From NCBI GenBank assembly GCA_015493625.1, contig WGCT01000021.1:1-7008 (forward strand): a DNA stretch of 7,008 bases, in the 5' to 3' direction. This stretch comes from Draconibacterium sp. (GTDB lineage Bacteria; Bacteroidota; Bacteroidia; Bacteroidales; Prolixibacteraceae). A program made the position numbers and the translations under genes. Positions within the stretch are counted from its first letter, which is position 1. Every line of letters begins with the position of its first letter. Positions 6,616-7,008 of the stretch are shown here, piece after piece. The notes beneath the pieces are model-generated. The model was not told the origin of the DNA and did not search any database. It saw nothing but the letters and a program-made list of their open reading frames with translations.

Positions 6616-6864
6616 ATGTTTTATACCTACGTTTTATATTCTTCTAAATTCAATAAAATTTACATCGGTTTTAGTGCCGATGCATATAAGCGGCTTGCAG
6701 CTCATAACGATGAAAGAAATACAGGTTGGACAAAAAAATATCAGCCGTGGGAAATTATTCATTTAGAAAGATTTAAGACAAAAACAGAAGCATTAAAACG
6801 AGAAAAAGAGCTTAAATCTTCGCGAGGAAGAAGTTTTATCCGAAGCCTTATCGCAGGACATTAA
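6616..6864 (+). CDS. Small GIY-YIG endonuclease domain protein (UPF0213/YhbQ-like)
   Basis: An 82-residue protein made of a single GIY-YIG nuclease domain. The expected active-site set is visible: Tyr5 in the GIY-equivalent YTYVLYS, Tyr16 in IYIG, Arg26 and His30 in AYKRLAAHN, and the metal-binding Glu63 in EALKREKELK. It therefore looks catalytically intact and could cut DNA; no separate DNA-binding domain is present. Stand-alone members are common in Bacteroidota and poorly understood. The gene begins 14 nt after an intact tRNA-Val, with no promoter or ribosome site of its own in between. Its last codons and TAA stop (6862-6864) fall inside the broken tRNA copy. A second identical start lies at 6950. 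A housekeeping nuclease, a tRNA-targeting selfish element or a REP-like repeat partner are all possible roles. Confidence 0.85.
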   Translation: MFYTYVLYSSKFNKIYIGFSADAYKRLAAHNDERNTGWTKKYQPWEIIHLERFKTKTEALKREKELKSSRGRSFIRSLIAGH

Positions 6865-6935
6865 CTCAGTTGGTTTAGTCCGTCAGCTGACGGATGACAG
6901 GGTAGAAGTCACTGGTTCGAATCCAGTATGTCCCA
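6856..6935 (+). pseudogene. Broken tRNA-Val(GAC) copy interrupted by a palindrome
   Basis: The 5' part (6856-6878) and the 3' part from the anticodon loop to the discriminator (6895-6935) match the intact tRNA at every base. The 10 nt between them are replaced by the 16-bp palindrome at 6879-6894. The first acceptor base is also changed (A at 6855 instead of G). The 3' strand of the D-stem and the whole 5' strand of the anticodon stem are lost, so no cloverleaf can form. The anticodon GAC and a perfect T-arm remain. It should not give a functional tRNA, but its 3' half may still be seen by tRNA-processing enzymes. Confidence 0.88.
6879..6894. repeat. Perfect 16-bp palindrome TCCGTCAGCTGACGGA
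   Basis: The sequence equals its own reverse complement over all 16 bases and sits exactly between the two tRNA blocks of the broken copy. It is GC-richer (10 of 16) than the surrounding AT-rich DNA. It resembles the core of REP-like palindromes, though only one copy is visible here. It could be a nuclease recognition site, a recombination site or a remnant of another repeat. Confidence 0.9.
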
Positions 6936-7008
6936 CAAAAATTACCCCGATGTTTTATACCTACGTTTTATATTCTTCTAAATTCAATAAAATTTACATC
7001 GGTTTTAG
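6895..7008 (+). repeat. Second tandem unit, 5' part (copy of 6561-6674)
   Basis: Identical to 6561-6674 at all 114 positions: the 3' part of tRNA-Val, the 14-nt spacer and the first 59 bases of the GIY-YIG gene. It ends only because the window ends. Confidence 0.95.
6950..7008 (+). CDS. GIY-YIG endonuclease, second copy, cut by window end
   Basis: The same start and first 19 codons as the gene at 6616 (MFYTYVLYSSKFNKIYIGF), including the two conserved tyrosines. It lies 14 nt after the end of the broken tRNA copy. Whether it is complete, or ends in yet another tRNA copy, cannot be seen. Confidence 0.8.
   Translation, partial: MFYTYVLYSSKFNKIYIGF

Larger units (their letters stand above)
6561..6894 (+). 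repeat. 334-bp tandem unit: 3' tRNA part + GIY-YIG gene + 5' tRNA part + palindrome (putative mobile element)
   Basis: Bases 6561-6674 recur without a mismatch at 6895-7008 (114 bp, offset 334, reaching the window end). The unit holds the anticodon loop and 3' part of tRNA-Val, the whole GIY-YIG gene, a second 5' part of the tRNA and a 16-bp palindrome. A second unit begins at 6895 and is cut off, so the number of units is unknown. Perfect identity implies recent duplication or gene conversion. Calling it mobile rests on the nuclease, the tRNA target and the duplication; no excision or insertion is shown. Confidence 0.7.

Noticed and set aside
6856..6935. Second functional tRNA-Val, or a tRNA with an intron
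   Set aside because: Removing the palindrome does not restore a tRNA because 10 nt of D-stem and anticodon-stem sequence are missing, so it is not a simple intron.
6527..7008. CRISPR array or group I intron with a homing endonuclease
   Set aside because: The repeat unit is 334 bp and coding, with no short regular repeats and spacers, and the intact tRNA is uninterrupted; the nuclease lies beside the tRNA, not within an intron.

Overview
The window looks like chromosomal DNA of a member of the Bacteroidota. It is AT-rich and has no Shine-Dalgarno-like sequence before its genes. It has four sites resembling the Bacteroidota -7 promoter element TAnnTTTG (three exact, one with a mismatch), and it carries an outer-membrane family (DUF5020) that I know mainly from this phylum. 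I cannot place it more finely from sequence alone.

Left half, minus strand (1-3465): ispD (MEP cytidylyltransferase of isoprenoid synthesis) is followed by a three-gene efflux cassette. The cassette runs TetR-type regulator, TolC-like outer-membrane factor, then the periplasmic adaptor lipoprotein of an RND pump. The adaptor runs off the left edge, and an RND inner-membrane pump is expected beyond it. The ispD-tetR gap holds a promoter-like -7 box and two inverted repeats of the same design (GAAACT-N14-AGTTTC), which are good candidates for the operator of the TetR protein.

Right half, plus strand (3535-6439): divergent from ispD lies a DUF2461 protein of unknown function. After a strong terminator comes a two-gene unit, a DUF5020 outer-membrane beta-barrel (Tsx-like) and an AzgA-type NCS2 purine permease. 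The pair suggests nucleoside or nucleobase uptake across both membranes. A second strong terminator closes it.

Right end (6505-7008): this is the most unusual part. An intact tRNA-Val(GAC) gene is followed after 14 nt by a small GIY-YIG endonuclease gene. The stop codon of that gene lies inside a second, broken copy of the same tRNA. In the broken copy, 10 nt spanning the D-stem/anticodon-stem region are replaced by a perfect 16-bp palindrome, TCCGTCAGCTGACGGA. A second GIY-YIG copy, identical as far as it can be read, then starts and is cut by the window end. The unit (3' tRNA part, GIY-YIG gene, 5' tRNA part, palindrome) is 334 bp long and looks like a tandemly amplified, tRNA-associated nuclease element. 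Its mobility is inferred, not shown.
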